DNA of 64,000 nt, taken from NCBI RefSeq assembly GCF_020520425.1, contig NC_079490.1, forward strand, positions 42,912,723 to 42,976,722, written 5' to 3'. Position 1 is the stretch's first letter; each line of letters begins with the position of its first letter. The notes under the pieces were generated by a model. The model had not been told where the DNA came from. It saw only the letters and a list, made by a program, of their open reading frames with translations, and did no database searches. A program made the position numbers and the translations under genes. The DNA comes from Spinacia oleracea (taxonomy: Eukaryota > Streptophyta > Magnoliopsida > Caryophyllales > Amaranthaceae). Positions 49,251 to 61,627 of the stretch are shown here, in pieces.

Positions 49251-50203
49251 TGCTGCCCACACGCGACTGCTGTGCCTGCTTTCGCCCTCGCCCATTCGTC
49301 CATTGCTCACGGCCCACGACACAAGGTAGGGCTGCTGCCTTGTGCTCGTGCACCATGGCCTTGCTCATTGCATTCGTGCCGCATGGGCGACGAGCTCCCT
49401 TGCTCGTCGTCACATGCCCGCACTATACAACACCCCTTAAGGGTAACACGTAGCGTCCATTGCTTTGTGCGTGCAAGTTATATGAACGAATCGCATAAAA
49501 TTTAAAAAATTTATATTTAAAATTAATGACAAATTAATAAATAATATTAATTTCATAATTTTAGGGCGAAAAAATCGAAAATTTATTATTCAATTGATTT
49601 CCGATTAACATGGATTCAAGTCTAGGTCATAAAAATTTAAAATTTATCATAAATTTACAATTTTTATGGTGGTTTTTAATCATAGGTATCTAATTAAATT
49701 ATAATTAATTATGAAAATCAAATTAATTCTAAATTATTCTAATTTTCAACAAATTAATCATAATTACAAATTAGATTGCATAATTAACAAGGCTAGGCAT
49801 TCAAACTTGTTAAACATATACAGTAGGTCAATCAAAAATTCAAGATTTATCAACAAGAATCGCAAATATTTAATTTAACATCTTAAATTTACGAAATTTT
49901 GCATTCGAAAAACTAAAACCTCCGAAAAGTCATAGTTAGGCTTCGAATTTGAGAATTCTGGGTTCGGCAGAGAATCACTATTTTTGTCAAAATTTTAGAA
50001 TGCCTTTTACATGCGGAATTGACACAAAAATCACTCGATTTGGATGAGTAACGAAGAAACTGCCGAAAAACTGCGTACGTATAATTAAATAAACGCAATT
50101 TGCAATTAATTAACAATTACGAAAATTAATCACCCCTTTTAATTCTTGCAAATTTGTAATATTTAACCATGTTCATGCAATTTAGATTATGAAAATAATA
50201 AGA

Positions 50204-50217
50204 GGCTCGTGATACCA
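50204..50217 (-). other. Primer binding site of the nested element
   Basis: The minus strand reads TGGTATCACGAGCC one base after the LTR end, close to the initiator tRNA-Met type TGGTATCAGAGC but with an extra C. The outer element has the same site at 59009-59022. Confidence 0.75.
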
Positions 50218-50218
50218 C

Positions 50219-51593
50219 TGTTAGGTTATGATACATATGACAATTCATAAATCATGCGGAAAAACCATAAAGCCAGGAAAACATATTATTTACACATAAT
50301 CATTTAGCATAGTTTAGATGCATACACTTTGTTGCGTGCCTTCCCTAGCTGCGCCCGAACCGAACAAGAACAAGTCTTTAGGACTCCAAGTGTCGTCCCT
50401 CCGTAGATAGTCCACAGCACGTCCGGATCCGCCTTAAGATTGACCAACTAGAATCGCCCTTAAGGTACTATTATTTTCGGCACTTTTAGGCAAATGTGTG
50501 ACTGAATTTTTCTCTCAAAAACTCACTTTGAATACTTGAAAACTCGTTGTAAATATGTGACCCTAGGCACCTATTTATAGAGTTATGGAAAAGGATTTGG
50601 AATCCTATTAGGATACTAATTTATTTAATTATAATCCTACTAGGACTCTAATTAAATAAACTAAATCTTTTAGGATTAGATTTAATCATATGACGAATCC
50701 CGGTAGCCTTAGGATTCGAGTAACACACTTCGAGTAATACGCTAGCACCGCACGCAGGCCTTGCGGCCCACGCACAGCGCCAGCCCACTCGTCGCAGCCC
50801 CGCGCGCGCGCCCAAGCTTCGGCTGGGCCTGGCTTTTGCGCTGGGCCTGGTCGTATGCTTGGCGTGTGGTTGTTGCGCTTGGCTTGCTGGGCAATGGCCC
50901 GGCTTCGTGTTGGGCCTTCGTCTGGCAGGCCTCGTCCGATGCTAATTCGTACGATGCGCTTCCGATTAAATTCTCGATTCCGGAATTCATTTCCGATACG
51001 AACAATATTTAATATTTCCGATTCCGGAATTAATTTCCGTTTCGAACAAATATTTAATATTTCCGTTTCCGGAACTATTTTCCGATTCCGATAATATTTC
51101 CGATTCTGACAATATTTCCGTTTCCGGCAATATTTCCGATTCCGGCAATATTTCCATTTCCGATAATATTTTCCGATACGTACCATGTTTCCGTTTCCGG
51201 CAACATCTACGACTTGGATAATATTTATATTTCCGATACGATCCATATTTCCGTTTCCGGCAATATCATCGTTTCCGGAGTATTCATTTCTTGCCTGTGA
51301 CGATCTCAGCTCCCACTGAAACCAAGATCCGTCGATTCCGAATATCCATAGATGGAGTATTTAATGCCTTTAAATACTTGATCCGTTTACGTACTATTTG
51401 TGTGACCCTACGGGTTCAGTCAAGAGTAAGCTGTGGATTAATATCATTAATTCCACTTGAACTGAAGCGGCCTCTAGCTAGGCATTCAGCTCACTTGATC
51501 TCACTGAATTATTAACTTGTTAATTAATACTGAACCGCATTTATTAGACTTAACATTGAATGCATACTTGGACCAAGGGCATTATTTCCTTCA
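50219..51593 (-). repeat. 5' LTR of the nested element
   Basis: 1375 bp, almost identical to 41278-42652. It is followed on the right by the duplicated tacag and the remaining 105 bp of the outer LTR. Confidence 0.95.
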
Positions 51594-51598
51594 TACAG

Positions 51599-51703
51599 TT
51601 CACTTGATCTCACGGAATTATTAACTTGTATAATTAATACTGAACCGCATTTATTAGACTTATCATTAAATGCATACTTGGACCAAGGGAATTATTTCCT
51701 TCA
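51599..51703 (-). repeat. Outer element 3' LTR, second part
   Basis: These 105 bp complete the LTR interrupted at 41277 and end ATTTCCTTCA before the purine tract. The sequence matches the last part of 59024-60423. Confidence 0.92.
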
Positions 51704-52439
51704 CTCTCCCACTTGTCCTTAAGGACAAGTGTGCATTTCCTAATTCCTCTGTCACTCGATGCTTGCTCTTGAACATAAGGTAAGAGTTGTCATCCTTGTT
51801 ATGTCTAGAGGTGTTTCTCGGTTTCAGAGTTCAACTGATCAAATAAACAGATAATCATAGCCTATGATTCATCTGAGCACGACCATGCATTTTACTGTTT
51901 CTAGCTCTCCGAGTGGCCTTGTACAACTTTCAGCATCTCATGATTTATGGGAGGACAATCCCAATCTTGCAATCTTGAGATTAAACTTCGATTGATAGGT
52001 GATTACCTGAGCGTTGCCTTTATAGCCTCCTTTTACGGTGCAACGGTTGACAACGTCAAATTAAGCAGTTCTCAGACAAGTAATCTCAAATCACTCAGGT
52101 ATTCAGGATTAGTGTCTAATAATTTTAATGAAATTTACTTATGACATATTTTCATCTCTTACAGTAAAGTTTCATAGGTATGTCCGATACTAGTCTTGCC
52201 AAAGTAAGTATCTATGCAAATGATTACGACATTGCCATGTCCACTTAGTTCAAGAAACAGAACTACTAGTCATCTTGCATTCTAGTCGTCTAACGTTTTC
52301 TATGCGTCCATCTTTATAGAAAACTCCGACCAGGGACCTTTTTCAACTTTTGGCATTCAAGTTCACTTGATAGACATTTCTTAGTCACATGACTGGTCCT
52401 GATAGTCTATCTTGAATATATTGTCAAATTGAAGAGACT

Positions 52440-55400
52440 CATCATTTAATACTAAACCAAGATTAAATGAAATATGAAAATACATTTCATATATCATAAA
52501 TGTTCAACCCCAATGTTTTAAAACCATGGGCCTCAAACCCATCTTTAAAACAATTAATGGAATTCAAAGCTATGCTTGATTTTCAGTGCCACAGCGTGAG
52601 TGTTGTTTCTCACTTGTTGCATAGGTTTAGTTATCATGCTTTGCCAATCTTAATATCCTTTTCATCGAATGTTCTTTGAGATATGATGATAAGATCTTTT
52701 GAGTATGTTTATTTTGTGATCTAGTCTTTCTTGCTACAAGAGTGGTTCTACGCATTTTGCAATGAAGAACCATCAAGTCAGCAGACATGTGATCTACCCA
52801 AGTTCAGTGAAGAACTCTTTAACATAAACAACCATGTTTTATTGCTTCTTAGGCAATAATTACTTTTACTTCAACTGTATAGGTTGCTAGTGATGCTTTG
52901 TTTGGATTTACTTATTCAAGCAGTTCAAAGATATGTGGAAGACTTTCAGCTTTATCTTAGAACATAGAAATTAATATTTAATTTCCCACGCAACAACTCA
53001 TGGTCTTTAATCCATGTTGCCATTTTAAAACACGATGCTCTTTAGCTCGTCCTTGTCAATGGTTAACTCCACAGGAATCTTGTTTGATCCTTTGCCAGTG
53101 TTTATGCGTGTAGCATCAATATTTAGCATATCTTTATTTCCTTGAATCAAGAACTATTCCTATGTACCTTTTCAAGTACCATAAGTTTTTCTTGATCTCA
53201 ATCTAGTTGATCTTTACTTAGATAAATAGAGATTGGTATATGTTCGTCATGCCTAAAGTCATACGATACATTTTTGGCGATCCTCATATTATAGCATACA
53301 TGATAAATTCGTTTGCAGAATAATTCCCAATTGAATTCTATTCATGTAACTTTAGCTCATCTAGTTTCAGTAGATACTAAATCCAGCTAAATTCTTTGAC
53401 ATATAATATAGGTTAAGAATCTGATTTAGATCCTTTGATGTTTAACTTAGTAAATGCTTATACATAGTTCAAACATTCATTACTTAGATTTATTCACATG
53501 GGTCGAATGTCTCCTAATGGAGTCTTTCTTGTTTGATTTAGTAAATGCCATTACTTAATCCAAAACAATATTATAAGATCTTTGTAAATAGATCTTAATA
53601 CCCAATATGTACTAAGTTTCGCCATGGTCCATCGTTGATGAATAATTTCAAATCTAAGTCATTAGCATTTGAATGTTATTTCACAATAGAGAGATATGTG
53701 TGTGATACACATAGGACCAATTGAGTTTTACGTACTCTCACTAAACTTCTTATATATCTATAAGAATCATGTACATTTTATGAAACTAAAATAGTTATTA
53801 GCTTCACTAAAATAAAATTCCCAATTGCTTGCTTAAATCTGTACTTAGATTTCATAAGCTTGCTTTTGTTTTCAAGTATTTATTTGGATCCACAAATCCT
53901 ATGACATGCCATGTACATAGTTTCTTCCAACATTTGACTGAGGAAGATGTTTTGTCATCCAATTGCCATATACCAATATGCAATCATTGCTTGAATTATA
54001 GACTTGAGCATTACGATTATGCATGAGGTTTCAATACAATCCATGCCATGAATTTGCTTGTAACCTTTAGAAACTAATCTAGCTTTGTGTGTGAACACAA
54101 TTCCATGTTTGATGGTTTTTATCCTTAAAACCAATTTACAACCAATAGGTGTGAAACTATTCTTGCAAATCAACAAAATGTCAATTTTGTCATCAAAACA
54201 TTGGTTATGTTTTATGGCCTTTAACCATCTAAAACATTTGAGTCTATATATGGCCTCGAACCATTTTAGGGAATCTAGGTTTCGTCATAGCTTTCTTACA
54301 AGTCACAAACTCATTAATCTACATGATAATAGTTTGACTGTAAGTTGTAGGTTTCTTAACTATCTAATAGAAGAATCTCATAGTTTCAGTGACTTGAACT
54401 CTATACCTACTTGGGTATAGAACATCAAACAATAGAATATCAATAGCCACTTGAAAGTCCTTTGAATATTCCGTTCTCCTTGAAGCACTTGTAAAGTCTT
54501 CTAAGAGATGTCTATTCTTTAAAGCCACTTCTAAAGTCCTTAAAGAATAAATGTTCGGATTTTCTGAAGAACTTCGAAAAGCCTTCGGAATGTTCGTTTA
54601 TGTTTGTTGTTCGCCTCGAAGAATTTCGAGGTCTATTTTCTCCCGCTTGTCATTTTGGAAACGAATCTCCAAAAGGACACTATTTCGAGCAAACAAACAT
54701 TATGTTCTCAAAAATACGTGGTAGAAACAATACCCTTGTGTCTCATTTGAATAAATCACAATGAAACGTATATCTACACTTGGGCCTTAGTTTGTCGAAT
54801 AACAAACACTAAGCTCCCACTAAGTTTAACAACTCTTTAGATATATATTATGAAAAGATATTTTGAAATTACTTTTCAATAGCTTTGACGAATTTGGTTT
54901 AGTTTGTGGTAGTTGAGCATTTTGTTTTAGAAATTATAGGAAAAGTCTTTATGATTCATCATTGATCGAATCAAGAACTAATTGACTTCGATCATTCCAA
55001 CGTAGATATGCCATATCTTATGGAGCTAGATCGTGAAATTACAACACACAATCATTGATGATCATTTTTGGTCTTAAAGTAATCATAGTTATGATTTCTT
55101 GCCAAGTGGATTTTATACTTCTGAATCTTTGAACTAGCCAAACAGATTCAAACTTATATCACTTTGAGTAAATAAACCTATATTCACTCAAATCTATGTG
55201 AAATAATAAAGTCATAAAATCTTTCTTTAGCTTTGAACTCTATTGTCTAGGCGTTCTAACAATAGTTCATATCTTTTGTTACTTTCAACAAGTAAGACTA
55301 GCTTGTCTTGAATTGATCTAGAAATCAACCAACTTTCAAAAGTCCAAAAAAATAGAGCTTTTGAATGTTAATTTGTTGACATGGTCTAAGCAACAATGCT

Positions 55401-56000
55401 AAAGGTTTGTGGAACTCAAATCAAGAGATTGATTTGAACCTAGTAAAGTCTTTATAGTTAAAGAGTTGTTTGTTTTAATCAAGCATACGTGACTCAACCC
55501 GTAAATGACCATTTCATTCAAACAAACAAACATTGTTTTTGTTCTTCTGAATGTGAGTCTTTCTGTGTTTGAAGCAGAAATTTAGGTATGCTGATTATGG
55601 AACAAAATAGCCATTAAGTTCCAGCCTTTGAAAGGACTTAAAACAAACTAGATGACCCTACAACTAATGTAGCATTGCCATACTTCATTTCCTACTTGTA
55701 GGTCATTAGTGTAGCCTAGCTTCCATTGTTTGAGTTATTACCGAAGTAAGAACCTCAAGCGGTGTATGATACCAAGGAAGTTTGATTGCTAGGTCACTTC
55801 TCTTTAAACATAAACTTATAGGTAGAAACGAAATCGTAAAATTTCTTTCATTTGTTCCTTGTTTTCCTATTTCTTGCACCATTTCTTATAGCCTTAAGAA
55901 TTAACTTCTCTAGTGTTGACTTTTACACTTTCTTAGACATGTCCAGTGTCACTCCAACAAGGTCCTAACCATCTAATTTATGTTTAACATTTTGCTTCAA
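52440..56000 (-). pseudogene. Fossil Copia gag-pol of the outer element
   Basis: The clearest stretch is RT at 53955-54176: CKLVLRIKTIKHG, then HKARLVSKGYKQIHGMDCIE. It is followed (lower coordinates) by degraded FLNG, MLEETMYM and GFVDP blocks and an IYKD block near 53580. Stops and frameshifts are frequent. It parallels the nested copy through its length. Confidence 0.75.
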
Positions 56001-57840
56001 CTAGATGATCTTACTAGAAGCTTCTAAAGTTCTCTAAGCATCAATCTATTTGAATGTCTAGGGACTAGACTCATTCGAGAATTAAATGGACAAAGATATT
56101 AGGTTGTTAACCATTGGTAAAGCTGAGCGTTTAAACTCAATGCTTTATGATCTCAAAACTACATTGTATTTTGAATTCACAAGCACCAATCGGTTTTCCA
56201 TTCGATTTTGATACTCGAAAACAACCATAAAAGTCGCTAAAAGAAACGTACATTTTAAATTGCTCATTTTCTCTCATTTCCGTGAATCGTTCTTGGATTC
56301 ACTACCAATCGAGGAAATTTACTGTTACCTTTCTAAAAGGATTTACTACAGTGCAAGATATTTAATTATAAACAATAATTAAAACATACTTTGAAGCATG
56401 CAAAGTCTAAACATTTATCATGAGTAATAACTTGAAAATTAAAGCAATCATGCAATTTAAACAAGTCATTGACATTTTATTCGAATTTATTGTTCCGGCA
56501 GGTGTGAATAAAATGATTCCAATATCCTAAAAATCATTGAAGAATTAAGCACATTATGTATTTAGAATCAATTCTAAAATATTTTTGGTAAGCAAATCCT
56601 TTGCTAATAGTCTAGAAACTACTCTTGGTTGATAGGTACGTCTAAGAACTTATTTGGTAAACCTATCTCATTTTCCACGACATAAAAGGACTCCTTACTT
56701 ATATCGTTGAGTTTCACCAAAACTAACTTGTACTCACAATTATTTGTGTACCTTACCCCTTTAGAATCAATAAGTAACACCTCACTATGGCGGAAAACTA
56801 TTACTAAGATTGATGTAAAGGTTATCCAAGTAAGTGTTATTTTGGCATGACACCTTTTAACTCAATTTTTAAAGTTTGGAACTTAAGGCTTTCACTATGT
56901 TGGTTAGATTTTAAGTGAACTAAAATCCTTAATCATGCAACATAATCAAGCTATAATCTCATGCATAATTAAGACATATTTAAAGCAATAAATAACTTAA
57001 AACATGCATAAGATATAAATGTGATCTAGTATGGTTCGACTTCATCTTGAAGCTTCAACTTCAATGTACGTCTTGAAAATGGATTGGAAACTCCGTCTTG
57101 AATTTCACCATGGGAGGCGCCATTTTCTTCAAATAGGATAAGCTATAATTAAACTAATTACAACTATTTGATGGTACGCAGACCATATTTAAAAGCAATA
57201 AAATTTGGTACTTTAGACCAATATTACATTCAAATTAATGGTACGCAGACCATATTTTCTATCCTATTTGGGCCATACTAGTCACTTTTCAATAACCTGC
57301 AAAACAGTACATATACATTATATACCATTCACCCATTCATTATCATGAATGACCCACATAGATGGTTAGTAGAACATGTTATGCATCACATAAATATTTG
57401 CAGCAATTAATCAAGGGCACCAATAATCTACCAATTATTCAGTCCTTATTAATTCTAATCAAGTTGTTTAACCTTAAAGGAATGTAGACCTAATCAAGAG
57501 TTTATGACTAAAATGCTCCCACTTGAACCAATAAATTCACATGATTTACTAATTTTAAACATAAAAATGTATTTCCTAGTCTAACCGGAAACATACAAAT
57601 TTAATTAAAATTTAAAGCTCATATAAATTTATAATTGAATCCATTTAATTTATTTTCATTTGAATTAAAATGAATTTAAATTAATTCAAGGTTTTAATTT
57701 TAGTAAAATAATTAGTATAAATTAAATTTTATAATAATTAGATTATTCAAAATTAAATTCCGAGAAAACAAATTAAATTATAAATTTTAAAATTAATTAA
57801 AATTGTTTCCGAACTGAAAATTTAAAATTAAAATCAAAAC

Positions 57841-58290
57841 GCGTCAATCGTAACAAGACGAGGCACTTGGGCTTGTGCCCAAGCCCCGTCGAGTGCACGA
57901 GGCAGCAACGCCCCTCGACTGGTCGTACGGCATCACACGAGTAGGCCACACGCATCGCAGCCAGCCCAGGCCACGCTGCGCGCAGCCTGCCTCACTCGAC
58001 GCGTCTGGTTGCTTCGCTGGGCACGACAGCGGGCGATGTGGCGCAGCACGCTCGCTGCCCACACGCGACTGCTCGCCTGGCTCACGAAAATGCCCATCGC
58101 CCATCGCCCACTCGCCCACGCTGCACACAACACTCGACACAAGGGCAGCGTGCTGCCTTGTGCTCGTGTGCCATGGCCCTTGCTCGCTGTATTGTACCGC
58201 ATGGGCGATGAGCTCCCTTGCTCGTCGTCGCATGCCCACACTATACAACACCTCTTAAGGGTAACACGAAGCGTCCTTTGCTTTGTGCGT
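57841..58290. repeat. GC-rich block in the leader of the outer element
   Basis: Rich in gcccatcgcccactcgccca and cgctgcccacacgcgactgc words. It matches the edges of the nested block (for example acgcgactgct and ttgctcgtcgtc) but lacks most of the tandem expansion seen there. The ORFs across it are not genes. Confidence 0.7.
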
Positions 58291-59023
58291 GCAAGTTTTA
58301 TGAGCGAATTTCATAAAAATTAAAACTTTTATTTCAAAATTAATGACAAATTAATAAAGCATATTAATTTCATAATTTTAGGGCGAAAAATCGAAAATTT
58401 ATTAATCAATTAATTTCCGATTATCATGGATTCAAATCTAGGTCATAAAAATCTAAAATTTATCATAAATTAACAATTTTTATGGTGGTTTTTAATCATG
58501 GATACCTAATTAAATCGTTAATTAATTATCAAAATCAAATAAAATTCTAAATTATTCGAAATTCAACAAATTAATTAAAATTACAAATTAGGTTGTATAA
58601 TTAACAAGCTTAGGCATTCAAATTTGTTAAACATATACATTAACAACAAGAATCGCAAATATTCAAGATTTAACAACAAGAATCGCAAATATTCAATTTA
58701 ACATCTTAAAATTACAAACTTTTGCGTTCGAAAAATTAAAACCTCCGAAAAGTCATAGTTAGGCTTCGAATTTGGGAATTCTGGGTTCGGCCGAAATTTT
58801 TTTAGAATGCCTTTTACATGCGGAATGGACACAAAAATCACTCGATTTCATTGAGTAACGAAGAAACTGCCGAAAAACTGCGTACATATAATTAAATAAA
58901 CGCAATTTGCAATTAATTAACAATTACGAAAATTAATCACCCTTTTTAATTCTTTGCAAATTTGTAAAATTTAACCATGTTAAGCAATTATTATGGAATT
59001 AATTAAAGGCTCGTGATACCACT

Positions 59024-60423
59024 GTTAGGTTATGAAACATATAAACGAATATAAATCATGCGGAAAAACCATAAACGCCAGGATTCCAAATTAATTGCCA
59101 CATAACAATTAGCATAATTAGGATGTATACTCTTTGTAGCGTGCCCTCCCTTGCTGCGCTCGAACCGAACAAGAAAAAGTCTTTAGGACTCCAAGTGTCG
59201 TCCCTCCGTAGAAAGTCCACAACACGTCCAGATCCGCCTTAAGATTGACCAACTAGAATCGCCCTTAAGGTACTAAAATATTCGGCTATTATGGGCAAGT
59301 GTATGACTGAATTTTTGCTCAAATTCTTACCTTTGAATACTTCAAACTCGTTATAAATTATGAGCCTTGAACTCATATTTATAGGCCATGGAATAAGCAA
59401 TCGAATCCTACTAGGATACGAATTAATTAAATTAGAATCCTAGCAGAACTCTAAATTAATTAATCTATCTTTTTAGGATTAGGAAATTCAATCAACAAAT
59501 GAATCCTATACGCTTTAGGTTTCGTAAGTGAACACAAAAACACACGCACGCACAGCAGCCCACGAGGGGCGTCATGCGCGCGCGCAGCCCGAACACTTGC
59601 AGCCCACTCGCCACGAAGCCCACACGCTGCCGCTGCCTTGGGCGCGCGCTGGGCCTGCCTTGCGGTGGGCCTGGCGCAGCCTTGGGCTGGCATGTTGTGG
59701 CGCGCGTTTCCTTTGCTGGACGAGGGCCTGGTTTCGTGCTGGGCCTTCGTCTAGCAAGCTCGTCCGATGCTAATTCGTACGACGCGCTTCCGATTAATTT
59801 CCCGATTTCGGAATTCATTTCCGATACGAACAATATTTAACATTTTCGATTCCGGAATTAATTTCCGTCTCGAACAAATATTTAATATTTCCGTTTCCTG
59901 AATTATTTTCCGATTCCCATAATATTTCCGATTCTGACAATATTTCCGTTTCCGGCAATATTTCCGATTCCGGCAATATTTTCATTTCCGATAATATTTT
60001 CTGATACGTACCATGTTTCCGTTTCCGGCAACATCCACGACTTGGATAATATTTATATTTCCGATACGATCCATATTTCCGTTTCCGGCAATATCATCGT
60101 TTACGGAGTATTCATTTACTTGCCTTTGACGATCTCAGCTCCCACTGAAACCAAGATCCGTCGATTCCGAATATGTATTAGATAGAGTATTCAATGCCAT
60201 TAAATACTTGATCCGTTTACGTACTATTTGTGTGACCCTACGGGTTCAGTCAAGAGTAAGCTGTGGATTAATATCATTAATCCACTTGAACTGAAGCGGC
60301 CTCTAGCTAGGCATACAGTTCACTTGATCTCACTGAATTATTAACTTGTATAATTAATACTGAACCGCATTTATTAGACTTATCATTAAATGCATACTTG
60401 GACCAAAGGCATTATTTCCTTCA
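59024..60423 (-). repeat. 5' LTR of the outer element
   Basis: 1400 bp, TGTTAGG to CTTCA on the + strand. It abuts the primer binding site on the left and the target duplication cgaga on the right. GC-rich block 59530-59760, palindrome array 59790-60110. Confidence 0.94.
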
Positions 60424-60470
60424 CGAGATGCTGTAAGGAGAGGATATATACACTACCAATTAAAAAAATA
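60424..60470 (+). pseudogene. Continuation of the broken ZMYM/TTF-type gene
   Basis: After the duplicated cgaga the reading goes on as RDAVRRGYIHYQLKK then a stop. RDxVRRxYI is the expected continuation of the HDPGERKP block at 39940-39983. No further homology is seen, so the gene was already truncated or the rest is lost. Confidence 0.7.
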
Positions 60471-61600
60471 AAATTATGTTATGTAGAAAAAATTATTCTC
60501 AAAGTTTCTTTACAGAAAAATTAGACTTAAAAATAATTGGGTGATGTATTTTTATTACAGAGTTATTTGTTTCACTGAATTTTGTGTAAACAATTTAAAT
60601 TAAAATATGATTTATTTGTGAAAATATAAAAATGTGGCATAATAAAATACTTGAAAGGAAAAATAAAGTAAGTGATTAATAAGGATTCTATTTGGTCGTG
60701 CTTAAGTATTTGATCGTAAATATTTGACTTTTTGTCGATTGTGATTAAATCTGGTTTACGAACTAATTTTCTTTTGCTTTTTTAATTTATTTTACAATTA
60801 GTGTTATATAAATGGTGAGCAATATTAAATTTGATTGATTGATTGATCTTTTTTATTTTTAGAGATTGCATGAATCAATCCATGATTTGTATTAGACTTT
60901 CTTAGTTGGTGATTTGCATTAAATAATCGCTTTTTAAATTTATTAAATTTCAATAAGCTTTTTTAATTAATTCAATTTGATGATAAAGTTATGGAGGGTA
61001 TTTATATATCATAGACTTTACATTTACCTATACTCCGTACTTACTAAAATACATATAACAGTTATTCACCAACTTAAGAAAATATATATGATGATCAATT
61101 GAACAACATTAATTTATAAGTGTTTTAGTCTTTTAAAACATTTTCTACAACATGACAACATAGGAAGCGTAGTAATTGGAAAAAATGAGTAATTTTCCAC
61201 CATTTTGTAAGTGATAGAGTTAATTTTTTCTTTAACAAACAAGTCTAAAATTAAATCAAAATAATTGTATATAAATTGGTTAGAATTTTATATCTGACTT
61301 ATCCCTCAAATTTTAAACTACCTCCGTAATAACATTCAATTCTAGAAGGAAACATATCCCTTCAAATAATCCTATGATTTTTTTTCTTCTAAACGGTACA
61401 ATTTAAATATTCAATTATATGAAACCATTTACGAAGTTACAAAGAAATATTTACGAATTACAAAACAAATTTAATTATACATGCAATTATAAAAATTCAA
61501 AAATAAAATTTAAGTTAAAAATAGTTTCATGTTTTACTTATTTTTAATTTAAATTAATAATCAAATTAAATGAAACATCCCGGAACATCGTCCGGGTCAA
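60471..61600. other. AT-rich intergenic sequence
   Basis: No gene or clear transposon is seen. A small tandem gattgattgatt lies at about 60834. A short perfect stem, cccgga-acatcg-tccggg, is at 61579-61596. Confidence 0.4.
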
Positions 61601-61627
61601 TAACTTCCATATGGGTGTCTTGCCAGT
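61601..61627 (-). pseudogene. 27 bp exact copy of PIGM exon-1 sequence
   Basis: These 27 bp are identical to 35463-35489, encoding the WQDTHMEV part of PIGM exon 1, in the same orientation. The match ends exactly where the LTR at 61628 begins, so more of a gene fragment may continue beyond that element, outside the window. Confidence 0.65.

Larger units (their letters stand above)
41278..51593 (-). mobile_element. Nested young LTR retrotransposon, 10.3 kb, same family
   Basis: Flanked by tacag at 41273-41277 and 51594-51598. The LTRs (41278-42652 and 50219-51593) are both 1375 bp and differ, by my count, at six substitutions and two single-base indels. The primer binding site is at 50204-50217 and the purine tract at 42653-42664, so it reads right to left. 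The 7.57 kb interior holds, in order, a GC-rich leader, then decayed gag-protease, integrase region, RT and RNase H. No frame exceeds about 70 codons in pol. It therefore moved recently without its own proteins. Confidence 0.94.
39984..60423 (-). mobile_element. Outer LTR retrotransposon (Copia-derived, non-autonomous), 20.4 kb with nested copy
   Basis: A 5 bp duplication cgaga flanks it (39979-39983 and 60424-60428), and removing it rejoins the ZMYM-like reading frame. The 3' LTR (left) is 39984-41277 plus 51599-51703; the 5' LTR is 59024-60423 (1400 bp). LTR ends are TG...CA. The primer binding site is at 59009-59022 and the purine tract at 51704-51715. The 7.3 kb interior carries fossil Copia protease, RT and RNase H without any long open frame. 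A second, younger element of the family sits in its 3' LTR. The two LTRs differ at well over twenty positions by eye, so it is older than the nested copy. Confidence 0.93.

Noticed and set aside
48795..49505. Long overlapping open frames on both strands (up to 203 codons), Ala/Arg/Ser rich
   Set aside because: They read through a GC-rich tandem repeat that is open in all six frames, lie in a retroelement leader, and match no family.
50686..51246. 186-codon minus-strand frame beginning MDRIGNINIIQ, with similar ones at 40710, 42000 and 6040
   Set aside because: Repeats the palindromic LTR array; the same frame appears in every LTR copy with differing ends and no known motif.
53955..54176. Minus-strand frame as an intact reverse transcriptase
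   Set aside because: Only about 70 codons stay open and both neighbours are full of stops; it is the best-preserved piece of a fossil.
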